Below are positions 26,291 through 35,142 of a stretch of DNA of 64,000 bases, piece after piece (the stretch's first letter is position 1; each line of letters opens with the position of its first letter). The position numbers were made by a program, and so were the translations under genes. The notes under the pieces were generated by a model. The model was not told the DNA's origin. It ran no database searches and saw nothing but the letters and a program-made list of their open reading frames with translations. Source of the stretch: CAWJPW01 sp963844845 (GTDB lineage Bacteria; Acidobacteriota; Thermoanaerobaculia; Thermoanaerobaculales; Sulfomarinibacteraceae); contig CAWJPW010000001.1 of assembly GCA_963844845.1 (NCBI GenBank), positions 1 through 64,000 on the forward strand. The letters are read 5' to 3'.

Positions 26291-27274
26291 ATGGAGCAGC
26301 GCACACTCGGTACGGACCTGGTGGTCTCGAAGATGGGGCTCGGCTGCATGGGCATGAGCGAGTTCTACGGCCCCGCCGACGAGACCGAGTCCGTCGCCGT
26401 CATCCACCGTGCCATCGATCTCGGCGTGACGTTCCTCGACACCGCCGACATGTACGGACCTTTCACCAACGAGAAGCTTGTAGGCAGGGCGATCCGCGAA
26501 CACCGCGACCGCGCGGTCCTCGCTACCAAGTTCGGCAACGAGCGCCGCCCCGACGGCTCGTGGGTGGGTGTCAACGGGAGGCCGGAGTACGTGCGCCGCG
26601 CCTGCGACGCCTCGCTCACACGCCTCGGCGTCGATCACATCGACCTCTACTACCAACATCGCGTCGATCCCGCCGTGCCCATCGAGGACACGGTCGGGAC
26701 CATGGCCGAGCTGGTAGCCGCCGGCAAGGTCCGCTTCCTCGGCCTCTCCGAGGCCGCGCCGGCCACCATCCGCCGCGCCCACGCGGTGCATCCCATCGCC
26801 GCCCTGCAAACCGAGTACTCGCTGTGGACCCGTCACGTCGAGGTCGAGATCCTCCCCACGGTGCGGGAGCTTGGCATCGGCTTCGTCGCCTACAGCCCAT
26901 TGGGACGCGGCTTCCTCACCGGCCGCTTCCGCTCGGCGGACGACTTCGCCGACGACGATTACCGTCCCCACTCGCCACGCTTCGAGAGTGAGAATCTACG
27001 CGCGAACCTCGCGCTGGTGGACCGCGTGGACGAGATCGCCCGCAACAAGGGTACGACGTCCGCCCAGCTGGCTCTGGCCTGGGTGATGGCCCAGGGTCCG
27101 GACGTGGTCCCGATCCCCGGCACGAAGCGGCTCGAGTACCTCGAGCAGAACGCCGCCGCCGCCGAGGTCCAGCTGTCGGCGGATGACCTCAGCCGCCTCG
27201 ACCAGGCGGCGCCCCCCGGCGCCGCCGCGGGCGCACGCTACCCAGAGGCCGCGATGCGCGTCGTGGAGCAGTAA
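26291..27274 (+). CDS. Aldo/keto reductase
   Basis: This 327-residue protein is a TIM-barrel aldo/keto reductase of the YajO/AKR13 kind. The catalytic Asp and Tyr are in FLDTADMYG (about residues 45-53), Lys is in ATKFGNE, and His is in LYYQHRVDP, with the NADPH motif PIPGTKR near 279. It should reduce aldehydes or ketones in the cytoplasm; the substrate cannot be told. The ATG is preceded by GGAGGTGCAAC. It stands alone, divergent from the small secreted protein. Confidence 0.92.
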   Translation: MEQRTLGTDLVVSKMGLGCMGMSEFYGPADETESVAVIHRAIDLGVTFLDTADMYGPFTNEKLVGRAIREHRDRAVLATKFGNERRPDGSWVGVNGRPEYVRRACDASLTRLGVDHIDLYYQHRVDPAVPIEDTVGTMAELVAAGKVRFLGLSEAAPATIRRAHAVHPIAALQTEYSLWTRHVEVEILPTVRELGIGFVAYSPLGRGFLTGRFRSADDFADDDYRPHSPRFESENLRANLALVDRVDEIARNKGTTSAQLALAWVMAQGPDVVPIPGTKRLEYLEQNAAAAEVQLSADDLSRLDQAAPPGAAAGARYPEAAMRVVEQ

Positions 27275-27350
27275 CCCTCCGTCGCATTGTGTCCTCAAGC
27301 GCAAGGACCGCCCGCCAGCTCCCCCTGCGCATCTGCTAGAGTTTCCCGCA

Positions 27351-29198
27351 ATGTTCAGGCCTTCCACGGAGGCTCCACCCCCGGCGCGCGGGAGAGTCCA
27401 CAGTCGCTGGAACCGACGGATGGGCGCCGTCCTCCTGATTCTGCTGCTCGCCATCGGCACGGTCGTGCTCTTCACGAACCTCGGTGGAGCCAGCCTCCAC
27501 GGCGACGAGGCGATCTACGCGGCGGTGGCTCAGCAGTGCTCCGAGTGCGGCGCCTGCTTCCCCCTACGCACATGGTACGGAAGCAACTATCTCAACAAGC
27601 CGCCGCTCATGATCCTCGGCCAGGCCGCCCTCTTCCGCGTCTTCGGATCTTCCGAGTGGGTTGCGCGCGCGCTGGCCGCCACCGCTGGACTTCTCACTCT
27701 CGCCGTCGTGTTTCTTGCCGGTCGCCGCCTCGGCGGCTCCGCCGTGGGCATCCTCTCCGGCCTGGTCCTCCTCGGCGCTCGGGGTTGGGTGCTCGTCCAC
27801 GGCGCACGCAACGGGGTCATGGATGCTCCAGTCGCGCTGCTAGGCCTCGTCGCCCTGCTCGCCTGGACGCAGGCCCGCTCGGCTCGAGTCGGACGGCCCG
27901 GCGTGCCCCCCGTCGCGGTGGCGGCGGTGGTCACGGCCAGCCTCGTCAAGACGGCTCATGGCCTCCTCTTCGCCACGCTCCTGTGCGGCCTGGCAATGCT
28001 GGTGCGCCGCCGGGGCGAGCGCATCCGCGAGGTGCTGCCATCCGCCTTGGCGGTGCTGGCCGCCGCCGCCGCCACCGAGGCGATCCTCCTCTTCACGCTC
28101 CAGCTCCTGTCGGGTGGTCAGGCTCTTCCCGCCTTTCTCCGCCAGACCGTCCAGCGCTTTGCCACCGGGCTGGACTCCGGCCATCTGCACGGTCCGTTCT
28201 TCTACGCCGGTGTGATCTGGCGGGACTTCGGTCCGTGGCTCCTCTTCGCTCCCTTCGCGTTCGTCGGCGCCCAGCGGAGAGGGACATCCTTCGCTACCGC
28301 CCATCTGGCGGCGTGGTGTGCACTCCTCGCCAGCATCGCCTCCCTCTCGGTGTCCAAGCTTCCGTGGTACCTCTACCCCATCTACCCACCCCTCGCGCTC
28401 GTCATTGCCGTCGGGGCGTGGTCGCTGGTGAGGATGACCACCCTCCGCGTGGTCCGCGCAGGCCTCGGGTTGGGGCTCGCTGCAGCCTCGGCAGTGGGGC
28501 TCTCGGCGATCTGGCGCCAGGTCCGTGAACCAGGGTTCCGACTCGTGTCCGACAGCGTCGTACGCGCCCTCGAGGCAGATCCGATCGTGACGCTGCAGGT
28601 GCCACCACCAAGGATCGAGGCAGGCATGCGGGTGTGGAACCGGTGGTACCTGCAGCGCGCGCGCCGTCTGGCCGAGCAAGGCCGTATGCGGCAAACCGCC
28701 GAAGGTGCCCGCGAGGTCGCCCTCACCAACTCGCCCTTCGCCCATCTCGGCGCACACGGGGGCCCCTGGCGGGTGGTAGCTTGGATTCCTCCCGATCACG
28801 AACACGGGCCCGGCGTGTGGGTGCTCGCCACGTTCCCCTTCCGGGTCCCGGGGGCACCTCGTCCACCCGCCGTCGACCCCGGCGAAGTCCTGTACACCGA
28901 CGGGTTCGAGTCCTCCACCACGTCCTGCTGGTCGTCGCAGTCCCCATCTACGGGGGACCATTCCCCGCACACCCGGGGCACACCCAACGCCGGGCTAATT
29001 TCCCCTATCGCCCTAGGTGAGGAAGGCAGGGGCCGCGCAGATGGCTACCTGGCCCCCGGTCGCGTCGCTCCTCCTCGCAGTCACGGTGCGACGACCTCGT
29101 CTTCGGCCCGTATGGGATACCAGGTCGACGCCGTGCGTTGCACCTTGGAATTCCCGAGCAGGACCCGAGAACGTCAGCGTGAGAGCACCATCCGGTAG
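27351..29198 (+). CDS. GT39/ArnT-like membrane glycosyltransferase with run-on C-terminus
   Basis: This 615-residue protein has about eleven membrane spans and the family's first-loop motif HGDEAIYA (Asp near residue 50), then WYGSNYLNKPPL, typical of polyprenyl-phosphate sugar transferases of the GT39/PMT_2 type. It should move a sugar from a lipid carrier to lipid or protein on the outer face of the inner membrane. After the last soluble part it shows VLYTDGFESSTTSCWSSQ, the window's C-terminal tag, and then about 90 more residues encoded by a degenerate copy of the 167-bp element. The expected stop after the tag seems lost. No strong ribosome-binding site precedes the ATG. The end overlaps the convergent dehydrogenase by 25 bases. 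Confidence 0.82.
   Translation: MFRPSTEAPPPARGRVHSRWNRRMGAVLLILLLAIGTVVLFTNLGGASLHGDEAIYAAVAQQCSECGACFPLRTWYGSNYLNKPPLMILGQAALFRVFGSSEWVARALAATAGLLTLAVVFLAGRRLGGSAVGILSGLVLLGARGWVLVHGARNGVMDAPVALLGLVALLAWTQARSARVGRPGVPPVAVAAVVTASLVKTAHGLLFATLLCGLAMLVRRRGERIREVLPSALAVLAAAAATEAILLFTLQLLSGGQALPAFLRQTVQRFATGLDSGHLHGPFFYAGVIWRDFGPWLLFAPFAFVGAQRRGTSFATAHLAAWCALLASIASLSVSKLPWYLYPIYPPLALVIAVGAWSLVRMTTLRVVRAGLGLGLAAASAVGLSAIWRQVREPGFRLVSDSVVRALEADPIVTLQVPPPRIEAGMRVWNRWYLQRARRLAEQGRMRQTAEGAREVALTNSPFAHLGAHGGPWRVVAWIPPDHEHGPGVWVLATFPFRVPGAPRPPAVDPGEVLYTDGFESSTTSCWSSQSPSTGDHSPHTRGTPNAGLISPIALGEEGRGRADGYLAPGRVAPPRSHGATTSSSARMGYQVDAVRCTLEFPSRTRERQRESTIR
29010..29170. repeat. Degenerate copy E of the 167-bp element
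   Basis: GGCCCCCGGTCGCGTCGCTCCTCC, then GCGACGACCTCGTCTTCG, ACCAGG and finally AATTCCCGAGCAGGACCCGAG parallel the copy at 10439 in order and spacing at perhaps three quarters identity. It lies wholly inside the glycosyltransferase frame. Confidence 0.6.
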
Positions 29199-30142
29199 CG
29201 GGCCTGGTTGCGGCGGGTGCGGTCGAGCGCCTCGTCGGCCCGGGCGAACGGCACCACTTCGACCTGGGCCGCAACCCGGTGCTGGGCGGCGAAGGTCAGC
29301 ATCTCGCGAATCACCGACGGGTGTCCAATGGCGCTCCCAGTGATGCTGCGCTGGCCACCGATGAGCGGGAACGCCGGGGCCGCGAGGGGTTCGGGCGAAG
29401 CGCCCAGCTGGCAGAAGATGCCCTTGGGGCGCAGGGCGGCCAGCCAAACCGCCATGTCGGGAGCCGCGTGGGCGGTGTTCAGCACCAGGTCGAAGGCGCC
29501 GGGCTCGGGGGGACCCGTGAGAAAGCTCGCAGCACCGTGCGTGCGCGCCTCGGCCTCCTTCTCGGGGCTGCGGCTGACTGCGGTCACCTCGCATCCCATC
29601 GCGCGGGCGAACTGCAGAGCCAAATGTCCGAGCCCACCGATGCCGATCACCGCCACGCGAGCGCCCCGCCCGGCGTACCGCCGCAACGGCGAGTAGACGG
29701 TGATGCCGCCGCACAGAAGCGGCGCCGCAGCGGCCGAGTCAAGCGCCTCTGGAATGGCGAACACGAACCGCTCGTCCACCCTGATCCGGTCGGCGAAGCC
29801 CCCGTAGTTCCCCTGGCAGGTCGCCTGATTCTCGGAGCACAGGACCTCCTCGCCGCCGGCGCAATACTCGCAGTGCCCGCAGCTCCCGCACTGCCAACCC
29901 ACACCCACCCGAGCACCTGGTGAGAAGGAGCCACCGCCGACCACCGTGCCGATGATCTCGTGGCCGGGCACCACGGGGAAGAAGTCCCCCCAGTCGCCGT
30001 CGACCAGGTGCACGTCCGAGTGGCAGATCCCGCAGTGCGTGATGGCGATCTCGACGTCGCCATCGTCCAGAGGGCGGGGCTCGTAGGAGAAGGGCTCGAG
30101 GGGAGCTCTGGGCGTTCTCGCCGCCAATGCATCAAATGTCAT
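29174..30142 (-). CDS. Zinc-dependent alcohol dehydrogenase, CAD family
   Basis: This 322-residue enzyme has the catalytic zinc motif CGICHSDVH (about 37-45) with GHEIIG, the structural zinc cysteines in CGSCGHCEYC, the GIGGLGHLALQFARAMG cofactor loop (about 164-180) and the family end. It is like YahK/cinnamyl-alcohol-dehydrogenase types that reduce aldehydes with NADPH. The ATG follows GGAGG by six bases. It is intact and related to the broken copy at 2930-3466, though not identical. It diverges from the M20 peptidase gene. Confidence 0.92.
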   Translation of the reverse strand: MTFDALAARTPRAPLEPFSYEPRPLDDGDVEIAITHCGICHSDVHLVDGDWGDFFPVVPGHEIIGTVVGGGSFSPGARVGVGWQCGSCGHCEYCAGGEEVLCSENQATCQGNYGGFADRIRVDERFVFAIPEALDSAAAAPLLCGGITVYSPLRRYAGRGARVAVIGIGGLGHLALQFARAMGCEVTAVSRSPEKEAEARTHGAASFLTGPPEPGAFDLVLNTAHAAPDMAVWLAALRPKGIFCQLGASPEPLAAPAFPLIGGQRSITGSAIGHPSVIREMLTFAAQHRVAAQVEVVPFARADEALDRTRRNQARYRMVLSR

Positions 30143-30271
30143 GGACAACCTCCGTACCCGGGTTCGGCCGGTCTCCCTGCCAACAACCCACGGACCCACC
30201 TGTCGCCTTCCCGCTGCTTGCCCAGTGCTCCGGGAGCAGGTACCTTCGGCACTCTGACGAGGGAGGTTACG

Positions 30272-31357
30272 ATGACCCAGCGCATGGTCGAGCAGTTCAT
30301 GGAGATGGTCAGGATCGATTCGGAGTCGGGCAACGAGGCCCGTATGATGCGGTACCTGCTCGGCGCGGTGGAGGAGGCCGGAGGGCGTGCGGAGCTGGAC
30401 GACTACGGCAACCTCATCGGCCGCTTCCCGGGCCGCGGCGGCGGCGAGTCGGCTGCCCCGGTTCTCCTTTCGTGCCACGCCGATACGGTCAAGCCCGGTG
30501 TTGGCATCGAACCGGTGCTCGGAGAGGACGGAGTGATCCGGTCGGCCGGCGACACCATCCTCGGGGCCGACGACAAGGCCGGGATCGCCGAGGTGTTGGA
30601 GGTGCTGCGCCGGGCCGAGGTCTGCCCGCCGGTGGAGCTGGCCGTGAGCCGACAGGAAGAGGTCGGCCTCTTCGGTGTCAAGAACCTGGACTTCTCCCTT
30701 CTCACCGCCCGCCGCGGCTTCCTCATGGACAACGACACCCTGGACACCATCGTCATCGGCGGCCCGTCCTACTTCGCCATCGACGTGGCGGTCTCGGGCC
30801 GCGCGGCCCACGCCGGGATGGAGCCGGAAAAGGGCATCAACGCCATCCAGGCCGCGGCCCGCGCGATCGCCGCGCTGCGCCTCGGGCGCCTCGACCACGA
30901 GACCACCGCCAACGTCGGCGTGATCGAGGGAGGAATGATCCGCAACGGCGTGCCCGCCAAGGCGACGTTCCTGGCAGAGTGCCGCTCGGCCGACCACGCC
31001 AAGGCCGCGGCGCTCGCCGAGGAGATGGAGGGGATCATCCGCGACCAGGTGACCGCGATTGGTGCGAAGGCCGAGGTCCGCATCGACAACCTCTGCCGCG
31101 CCGTGTCCATCGCCGAAGACGCCTGGTCGGTGCGGGTGGCGAAGGCCGGCCTCGCCACCGTAGGAATCGCGGCCGACACCGTGTTCATCACCGGCTTCAC
31201 CGATGCCTCGATCTACAACAACCAGGGCATCGAGATGGCGGTGGTGGGTATCGGCGCCCAGGGCGAGCACTCCACCGACGAGTGTGTGGCGGTGGCCGAC
31301 ATGGAGAAGGCCTGCGCGGCCCTGGTCGAGATGCTGCGCATCGCAGCCGCGGCGTGA
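30272..31357 (+). CDS. M20 family metallopeptidase (peptidase T-like)
   Basis: This 361-residue protein shows the M20 di-zinc pattern: His in LLSCHADTVKPG (near 69), the bridging Asp in GADDKAGIAEV (near 101), the Glu pair in RQEEVGLFG (near 130) and the final His in GEHSTDEC near 345. A dimerisation domain lies between (ISVSGRAAHAG-like VAVSGRAAHAGMEP). It resembles the PepT-like M20 proteins that cleave small peptides in the cytoplasm. The ATG is preceded by GGGAGGTTACG. It stands alone and ends near a strong bidirectional hairpin. Confidence 0.92.
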   Translation: MTQRMVEQFMEMVRIDSESGNEARMMRYLLGAVEEAGGRAELDDYGNLIGRFPGRGGGESAAPVLLSCHADTVKPGVGIEPVLGEDGVIRSAGDTILGADDKAGIAEVLEVLRRAEVCPPVELAVSRQEEVGLFGVKNLDFSLLTARRGFLMDNDTLDTIVIGGPSYFAIDVAVSGRAAHAGMEPEKGINAIQAAARAIAALRLGRLDHETTANVGVIEGGMIRNGVPAKATFLAECRSADHAKAAALAEEMEGIIRDQVTAIGAKAEVRIDNLCRAVSIAEDAWSVRVAKAGLATVGIAADTVFITGFTDASIYNNQGIEMAVVGIGAQGEHSTDECVAVADMEKACAALVEMLRIAAAA

Positions 31358-31369
31358 GGGCGGCGTTCT

Positions 31370-31545
31370 GACGCTCACACGTAGTGGCGTCTGAACGCTC
31401 TGTCGTTTCGACGTTCTGTTGAAGACCCGGGTGCCACCGTCTTCGTGACACCCGGGTCGGTCGAATCGCTGCGACTACTCCGAAGCCGCAACGCGTCAAC
31501 GTTTGAGCGTTCCCACGTCAGAGCGTTTGAACGTCTCCCTCCTAC
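31370..31545. repeat. Intergenic AACGTT/GAGCGTT-type repeats around the terminator
   Basis: Left of the hairpin the sequence carries CTGACGCTC, GTCTGAACGCTCTG and GTTTCGACGTTCTG; right of it GTCAACGTTTGAGCGTTC and GTCAGAGCGTTTGAACGTC. The right set is roughly the reverse complement of the left, so the terminator is framed by an imperfect inverted repeat of near 10-base units. The exact ends are uncertain. Confidence 0.5.
31424..31458. terminator. Bidirectional terminator hairpin
   Basis: GACCCGGGTG and CACCCGGGTC form a 10-bp perfect stem, extended inward by CAC/GTG, between two convergent genes. Confidence 0.75.
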
Positions 31546-33545
31546 CCCACCGTGGCCGTCCACCTCGAGGTGCTGTCGGTCTCGAAGTCGTCGCTGAAGA
31601 TCACGGCCGATGGAGCCGCGCCCACCTGCACCGTGACGACGCCGAGGTTGGAGTCGGTAGAGCCGTCCCACGCGGCGTAGGTAAAGGTGTCGGTGCCGAC
31701 GAACCCCGGATCCGGCCTGTAGGTAGCAGTGGTGCCCTGGACTCCTGCGGTCCCGTGCGCGGGCTGCGCCACGATTCGGAGGGTCAGCGAGCTCCCGTTG
31801 GCGTCGGTAGCCTGCAGCTGGATCGTGACCGGCGTCTCTTCGGCGGTGCTCGCCGTGCGATTCGTCACCACAGGCGGAGTGTTGCTGTTCCGCGACTCGC
31901 TGCTCGGGCCGTTGTGACAGTTGTAGCAGCCCACCTGGGAGCCGCGCCAGAAGGTCTTGGTCCCGAACGCGCTGAGCGTACGGTCGGCCTGAACCCGGGA
32001 CAGCACGGTGCCCCGGTAGTCGGTCCCATGGCAGGCCCGGCACTGGCTGCTGTTGCCCTCGGCCACGTCAGGGTGGGCGTTGACCCAGGCCTGACCGACC
32101 GGGTGCATGCCGTGGGGGCCGCCGCTGACGGTGGACGGCACCACGGCATGGCAGGTGTCGCACTCCACGAGCGTCCCGGCGTGACCCTGCAGCTGCTCAC
32201 TCTGAATGTTGTCGTTGGCCTCGCGCGACGGGAAGATGGCGTGCGTCGAGCCGTGACAGGCCTCGCACTGCAGGCCGCCATGGCCGGTGGAGAAGCGGAA
32301 CAACGAGAGCCCAGGAGCCGGAGCGTCTACGCTGGTGGCGAAGGTCTGATCCACTGCGGTGCGCACGGCCCCGCCGGGCTCGAACACAGACGAGTAGCGG
32401 ATCTGGCCGTTGTTGTGGGTGGCGGTCCCGGTGTGGCAGCTCTGGCACACCGGCTCGTCGAACCAGCCCTGACGCGACGCCGCGCCAACCGCCGACATGC
32501 CGCCGTGGCAGCTCTGGCACTGGATGGCCAGGGTTCCGTCGGCCGCCGCGGCGTTGCCCATGGCGCCACGCAGGCACCGGGTATCCGAGCCCGGGTGGCA
32601 GCTATAGCACGCCGTCCGGTTGGCCGAAGAGTTCAGCGTCATGCCGGTGCCGGGATCGATCACCGCTGCATGGGCCGAGTGGATTGCGCGGGTCAGCGGA
32701 GGAACGCCTGAAACGCCCGTCCCCGGCAGCGCATTGGAGCCGTGGCAGCGCGCACACAGCACCGCATCGCCTCCGCTCACGGTGGCATAGAGCCCGCTCG
32801 CGTCGTAGCCGGCAGAGGCCAGGGCAGCCGTCCACGCCGGCTGACCCTGCTGGAACTCGTCGTGGAGCAGCAGGATGTTGAGGCGGTAGTCGCGCTCGGC
32901 GTTGGGGTCGTTCACCCATCCCCCCGCCGGCTCCGCCGCCGGACCCGAGCCCGAGGCGTGGCAGGCGATGCATGTCATCTCGTCGGACACCGGCAACACG
33001 ATGTCAGTAGTCGCCAGCACCGTCCCAGCCCCGTCGCGTGCGACGAGGTGCATCATCGGGTAGTAGTTGGTGTGCTGTGCGTCGTCGTAGGGAGTGAGCG
33101 GGATGCCCTCCGCCGTGAACCACGCGTGCTGCGACTCGAAGATCATCGCTTTGGGCGTGTTCGTCGCCCCGGGCATGTCGAAGCCGGCGAGGCCATGGTC
33201 CGGCGCCAGCGAGACCCCGAAGAGGGCAAGAACGTTCTGCCAGAACCCGGTCTTGCCCACCGAGGACGTGTTGATCGAGCCCGAGGGGTCCGCCATCGCC
33301 TCGTAGGTCACCACGATGCCTCCCGCATCGCTCACCGGCTGGCCCGAGGGGTCGAGAAGCTGAGCGTGAATCGTGTTGTAGGGGGGGAGGATCGAAAAGA
33401 CCGCGTAGTCCGCGTCCATGCAGTGCATACCGAGGTCATTCCATCCCACGAGAGTCCAGCCACCGTCGACGGCCGGAGCCTGGGAGGGGACGAGAGCCCA
33501 GACGAGAAAGGCTACCGTGACGACCTGGGTCAGGGATCGGCTCAT
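31542..33545 (-). CDS. Secreted nine-heme cytochrome c with cadherin-like domain and C-terminal tag
   Basis: This 667-residue protein has a signal peptide (residues 1 to about 25) and an N-terminal part with WNDLGMHCMDADYAV, then nine CxxCH heme motifs (CIACH, CARCH, CYSCH, CQSCH twice, CEACH, CDTCH, CRACH, CYNCH). After the last heme comes a tandem-repeat/cadherin-like beta domain (TPPVVTNRTASTAEETPV, then DANGSSLTLRI and FTYAAWDG) and the tag VIFSDDFETDSTSRWTATVG. It is probably an extracytoplasmic electron carrier, possibly at the cell surface. The ATG follows GTGAGG. No cytochrome-maturation or partner oxidoreductase gene is adjacent. Confidence 0.9.
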   Translation of the reverse strand: MSRSLTQVVTVAFLVWALVPSQAPAVDGGWTLVGWNDLGMHCMDADYAVFSILPPYNTIHAQLLDPSGQPVSDAGGIVVTYEAMADPSGSINTSSVGKTGFWQNVLALFGVSLAPDHGLAGFDMPGATNTPKAMIFESQHAWFTAEGIPLTPYDDAQHTNYYPMMHLVARDGAGTVLATTDIVLPVSDEMTCIACHASGSGPAAEPAGGWVNDPNAERDYRLNILLLHDEFQQGQPAWTAALASAGYDASGLYATVSGGDAVLCARCHGSNALPGTGVSGVPPLTRAIHSAHAAVIDPGTGMTLNSSANRTACYSCHPGSDTRCLRGAMGNAAAADGTLAIQCQSCHGGMSAVGAASRQGWFDEPVCQSCHTGTATHNNGQIRYSSVFEPGGAVRTAVDQTFATSVDAPAPGLSLFRFSTGHGGLQCEACHGSTHAIFPSREANDNIQSEQLQGHAGTLVECDTCHAVVPSTVSGGPHGMHPVGQAWVNAHPDVAEGNSSQCRACHGTDYRGTVLSRVQADRTLSAFGTKTFWRGSQVGCYNCHNGPSSESRNSNTPPVVTNRTASTAEETPVTIQLQATDANGSSLTLRIVAQPAHGTAGVQGTTATYRPDPGFVGTDTFTYAAWDGSTDSNLGVVTVQVGAAPSAVIFSDDFETDSTSRWTATVG

Positions 33546-33783
33546 TTGGACACCTCACACTGTTTGCAATTAGTAATCATTAGGATGCGTAAAGATACGT
33601 GGCTCTTGTTCGCAGGTCTGTGAGCGGGCTCACTTCTCATCGACGCCGTAGGACCGTCCGCGTCGCGCCAGTGAGCCCGCTCTTCGGCTCAGGTCGCTCT
33701 TGTGATCTTCGCGGAGGAGCACGGCGCCCCGCGCCCCGGCGTCCTTCTCGGGCCCAGGTGTCCGAGGTTCCGGAGCGAAGGGC

Positions 33784-34251
33784 TCAGCCCAGCGGACGGG
33801 GATCGGTGCCGATGTCGACAGCCGCGCGCCAAGTACCGTCCACCCCTCGGCGCCACACCGTGACGTACGAGCCCTCGAACGTGCTCTGCGCTCCTCCCCC
33901 ATCTCGCCGCGTCAGCCGATACGTGCCTCGCGTGTACCCCAGGTCGCCCGATGCGGCGGCCTCGGCGTGCTCGGGCTTCCAGGTGAGGGTCGTGGCGCGA
34001 TCCTCAGCGAGCAGGGGAGCCCACGCCTCCACCACGGCGACACGGCCCCGGAGCACGGTCGTGCCGTGGAAGACGGCGTCCTCGGCCACGGCGTCAGCGA
34101 ACGCTCGTTGGTCATGATCGAGCACCGCTCGTGCGAACGCCTCGTCTGCGGTCCGCAGGGCGGCGGCCGTGTCTTCGGCACGCTGGCCAGGTCCGCCCGA
34201 GCAGCCCACCGCCACCACAGCCGCCACCATCAGCGCCACCAGCTTGTCCAT
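33784..34251 (-). CDS. SnoaL/DUF4440-like lipoprotein
   Basis: This 155-residue protein has a lipoprotein signal (ALMVAAVVAVGCSG, Cys17) and a single SnoaL-like alpha+beta barrel with D-H-D-Q-R-A-F-A-D-A, F-HGTTVLRGR and GYTRGTYRLTRRDGG, as in nuclear-transport-factor-2-fold DUF4440 proteins. These often bind small ligands or act as isomerases; no function can be assigned here. The ATG is preceded by GGGGGG. It is divergent from the VirJ-like gene (152 bases apart). Confidence 0.8.
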   Translation of the reverse strand: MDKLVALMVAAVVAVGCSGGPGQRAEDTAAALRTADEAFARAVLDHDQRAFADAVAEDAVFHGTTVLRGRVAVVEAWAPLLAEDRATTLTWKPEHAEAAASGDLGYTRGTYRLTRRDGGGAQSTFEGSYVTVWRRGVDGTWRAAVDIGTDPRPLG

Positions 34252-34403
34252 GGAATACCCCCCGCACCGTCGAGTTACGGACAGCAGGCGCGCCGGTTGC
34301 GGGCTGCGCGGGGAGGGCCGGGGTTGCCGGCCGTCCGCTCACGGCGGGCGGCGCACACCGCCCGGGATCCGCTTACCATCGGCGTCGCCACGACGGAGGA
34401 AGC

Positions 34404-35138
34404 ATGCACGCACGTCCGCGCTCGGTCCCCATCGCCTGGGTGCTGTCGCTGATCCTCGCCCCCGCTCTGTGCACCGCCGGCGCCACGGACTCCGCCGTCA
34501 CGGATCTCCCTCTCGTCACGGTGACCGCACGAGAGCCGGCGCGCGACACGGCCGTCATCATTCTCTCTGGTGACGGTGGCTGGGCACCCCTCGATCGCAA
34601 GGTCAGCGAGGACCTCGCTCGATCCGGCTACCCGGTCGTGGGCCTGAACTCGCTCAAGTACTTCTGGACGGCGCGCACCCCCGAGGAAACCGCCGACGAC
34701 CTCGCCCGCGTCATCCGCCATACCCTCCGCAGCACCAAGACCCACGCCGTAGCTCTGGTTGGCTACTCTTTCGGCGCCGACGTGCTCCCCTTCCTGGTGC
34801 CTCGGCTGCCGGCCCAGCTCGCGAGCTCCGTTCGCCTGGTCGCCCTCATCGGCGCCGGCACGACCGCCGGCTTCGAGTTCCATCTGTCAAACTGGCTCGG
34901 AGGCGTCGGCGCCGACCCCGGGTTGCCTGTACGCCCCGAGCTCGCCGCCCTGCGCGGCGTCCCGGTTCTCTGTGTCTACGGCACTGATGAGAAGGACAGC
35001 CTGTGTCGTGATCTCGGCCCGGACCTGCGCTGGATCGATGCGGTCGAGCTCGACGGAGGCCACCACCTGGGCGGTGACTACGCGAGGCTCGCTACCCTCA
35101 TCGCCGATGCCGCGGAACAAGACCAAACCGAACGGTGA
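34404..35138 (+). CDS. VirJ/AcvB-type periplasmic alpha/beta hydrolase
   Basis: This 244-residue protein has a signal peptide (1 to about 25) and an alpha/beta-hydrolase body with ILSGDGGWAPLDRKV near 55, the nucleophile elbow GYSFGAD near 130 and a late Asp/His pair (YGTDEKD and DGGHHLGG). The SGDGG oxyanion and W-x-x-L-D motifs are those of the VirJ/AcvB domain. In other bacteria AcvB acts on lysyl-phosphatidylglycerol, usually beside its synthase; no such synthase is present here, so the substrate is open. The ATG follows GGAGGAAGC. Confidence 0.85.
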   Translation: MHARPRSVPIAWVLSLILAPALCTAGATDSAVTDLPLVTVTAREPARDTAVIILSGDGGWAPLDRKVSEDLARSGYPVVGLNSLKYFWTARTPEETADDLARVIRHTLRSTKTHAVALVGYSFGADVLPFLVPRLPAQLASSVRLVALIGAGTTAGFEFHLSNWLGGVGADPGLPVRPELAALRGVPVLCVYGTDEKDSLCRDLGPDLRWIDAVELDGGHHLGGDYARLATLIADAAEQDQTER

Positions 35139-35142
35139 TTGC

